Part shown: in pieces, positions 49,579 through 50,809 of the stretch
Layout of the letters: each line of letters starts with the position of its first letter
Position numbering within the stretch: the stretch's first letter is position 1
NCBI GenBank assembly: GCA_021800365.1
Contig: JAJYZA010000004.1
Span: 1 to 50,809, forward strand
DNA from: Nanobdellota archaeon
GTDB taxonomy: Archaea > Nanobdellota > Nanobdellia > Parvarchaeales > Parvarchaeaceae
DNA: 50,809 bases
Direction: 5' to 3'
Made by a program: the position numbers and the translations under genes
Notes under the pieces: generated by a model
Told to the model about the DNA's origin: nothing
Databases searched by the model: none
The model's input: only the letters and a program-made list of their open reading frames with translations

Positions 49579-50061
49579 TTATATACCTTTCACAGGCGCG
49601 TTTAGCTTTGAAAGATATTCTGTTTCGAAGTCGCTTCTGCTCTTATAAATCCGTCCGCCGTAAGTATTAGTTAAGTATCTTAACCAAGAATGTCCCCTAA
49701 GTTCATCAGGTTCTATAATTATATGCGTAGGCCTCTTTAGTACGTGTGAATTATAAAATATCTCCATGTTTGTGCCTACTGATACATTATCTGTTAGTAT
49801 CGCTATGACGCCATCTGAATCTCTAATCAGGCCGAGATCTCCCTCGACTATCTCTGCACTGTCAAATGCTGCGTCGTACACACCTTTATCACCTCTATCG
49901 ATGGCCGCCATATTGCCTATTTCCACTGCGTCATAAAACGGATTTACAAGCTCGATAGAGAATCGCTTTTCTACCTCTTTTTCCCACTTTCGTATTTCAT
50001 GTCTATCTTTTATCGGATGCGCCAAGTAAAATTTAGGGATTCTTAGTCGTTTACCTTTCAT
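49579..50061 (-). CDS. Nucleoside 2-deoxyribosyltransferase-like protein 2
   Basis: The 160-residue protein has KFYLAHPIKDRHEIRKWEKEVEKRF, then ELVNPFYD and GDLGLIRDSDGVIAILTDNVSVGTNMEIFY. This matches the nucleoside 2-deoxyribosyltransferase/DUF4406 plan: substrate-binding start, D-x-D segment and S-x-G-x-x-x-E nucleophile region, where Glu in NMEIF would be the nucleophile. It is the better of the two such proteins in the window and leads a small operon with rpl10e. Confidence 0.7.
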   Translation of the reverse strand: MKGKRLRIPKFYLAHPIKDRHEIRKWEKEVEKRFSIELVNPFYDAVEIGNMAAIDRGDKGVYDAAFDSAEIVEGDLGLIRDSDGVIAILTDNVSVGTNMEIFYNSHVLKRPTHIIIEPDELRGHSWLRYLTNTYGGRIYKSRSDFETEYLSKLNAPVKGI

Positions 50062-50189
50062 ATTGATTTTATATTAAGAGCATACTCGATATTTATGTTT
50101 TTTAATCGCTCAGTTTTATGTTTATGGCTCGCTTTTTTAGCACTAAACACGTTATTCTAGCTTATTTATAGCTATTTGCAATGTAAGCA

Positions 50190-50809
50190 TCATGGCGCTG
50201 GATAATTGCTCGTATAAACCACATTCGAAGCCACGCCATTATTGCCGTTGCCACTGTAATCTTTTGCGGTGCCGTTCAACGGCCACCAACCGAAAATCCC
50301 AGACGTAATTGGGCCTGAAAGCGGACCTTGTTTGTATAGGTTTAATATCTGTGAAGAGGTCAATGCAACTGTATAAACTTGGACATTAAATAGCATAACG
50401 GGCGTCACGTACGAATTTAAAAAGCTGCCTATAAACACATTGTCTGTACCAATTAAGCCGGATCCAGCGTTCCCGCCGCCCCCAAAAATCCCATTTTCAA
50501 AAATGCTTGTTGCATTGCCAGAATAATTATATATTCCAACCGCTTGATACCAAACGCCGTTTATAAATGGGTTGAGGTTTGCGCTTTGAGCGGAGCCACG
50601 CACCATCTGCAATCCATAGGGAGCAAACCTAAGTGCTCCCCCAACATAATCCAAGGACGAGGAATTTCCAAGCCCAACTGGCTCAAATTGCGCATTTGCG
50701 CCACCCGGCAATTCATTTTCTACGTTTATCCACGCGACTAAAGTAATACTAGTAGTTTTAGGAAAATTTAGGACGCTGCTTGTTGTTTTTAACGAGGGCA
50801 AGGACGCTA
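50190..50809 (-). CDS. LamG pilin-like protein 3, 5' end beyond the window
   Basis: The frame is open to the window edge, so only the C-terminal 206 or so residues are seen. It has a LamG-like domain (TSITLVAWINVENELPG, PVMLFNVQVYTVALTSSQILNLYKQG) and ends GIFGWWPLNGTAKDYSGNGNNGVASNV, closely matching the end of protein 2 (GLVGWWPLDGNANDYSGNNNNGVATNV). The pilin signal is expected further upstream outside the window. The gap 50062-50189 before it shows no gene. Confidence 0.75.
   Translation of the reverse strand, partial: ASLPSLKTTSSVLNFPKTTSITLVAWINVENELPGGANAQFEPVGLGNSSSLDYVGGALRFAPYGLQMVRGSAQSANLNPFINGVWYQAVGIYNYSGNATSIFENGIFGGGGNAGSGLIGTDNVFIGSFLNSYVTPVMLFNVQVYTVALTSSQILNLYKQGPLSGPITSGIFGWWPLNGTAKDYSGNGNNGVASNVVYTSNYPAP

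Noticed and set aside
1-50809. CRISPR arrays, rRNA genes, insertion sequences with terminal repeats
   Set aside because: I saw no regularly spaced repeats, no rRNA-like stretches and no transposase or matching inverted ends.

Overview
The window looks like a chromosome segment of a small-genome archaeon of the DPANN group, most likely a Micrarchaeota/ARMAN-type lineage. The evidence is archaeal: a complete archaeal-type ATP synthase operon, archaeal aspartyl-tRNA synthetase, Spt5, uL11, L10e/uL16, Pelota, and type IV pilins with the class III signal QSALEYMMTYGWAILI. TATA boxes lie about 22-32 nt in front of start codons, so many transcripts should be leaderless. Gene spacing is tight with frequent ATGA overlaps. 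The lineage is inferred from gene style; I could not run a phylogeny.

Left part (1-13.5 kb): a cut-off oxidoreductase-like tail, a SprT-type zinc protease, AspRS, a pair of coiled-coil proteins, an S26e-like zinc-ribbon protein with a membrane-anchored exported protein, citrate synthase, two LamG-bearing pilins on the minus strand, and the gatC-gatA-gatB operon. Centre (13.7-26.2 kb): the nine-gene minus-strand ATP synthase operon (H-I-K-E-C-F-A-B-D), a divergent Lrp/AsnC regulator, a tRNA-Val(CAC), and a Tad-like pilus assembly operon (ATPase plus two separate F-domain membrane proteins). Right-centre (26.3-40.9 kb): a broken SGNH hydrolase, HIT protein, Cys/Met-metabolism PLP enzyme, purine salvage genes (phosphoribosyltransferase, guanine deaminase, nucleoside phosphorylase), tRNA-Lys(TTT), spt5-rpl11-dedA, Pelota with an amino-acid permease, tRNA-Glu(CTC) and a C45 Ntn-hydrolase. 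Right end (41-50.8 kb): a zincin, two facing GNAT fragments, DoxX, a P-loop NTPase, PEP synthase, cobalamin adenosyltransferase, L10e, two nucleoside-deoxyribosyltransferase-like proteins, and a third LamG pilin-like gene running off the edge.

How it fits together: energy comes from the A-type ATP synthase, with PEP synthase and citrate synthase as central-carbon steps. Nucleosides and bases are recycled rather than obviously made. Asn-tRNA is probably formed by AspRS plus GatCAB. The Tad-like operon can assemble the LamG-tipped pilins encoded elsewhere in the window.

The most interesting signal is the pilin family. Two neighbouring genes share a gapless 224-bp block covering upstream sequence, promoter and signal/anchor region, while their LamG C-termini are unrelated in detail. 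The second gene's C-terminus instead matches the third gene 40 kb away, so the family looks mosaic. Other points are a tRNA whose first base lies inside the preceding gene's stop codon, a 39-bp repeat placed 13-14 nt behind two different tRNA genes, and several decayed gene remnants marking rearrangement points.
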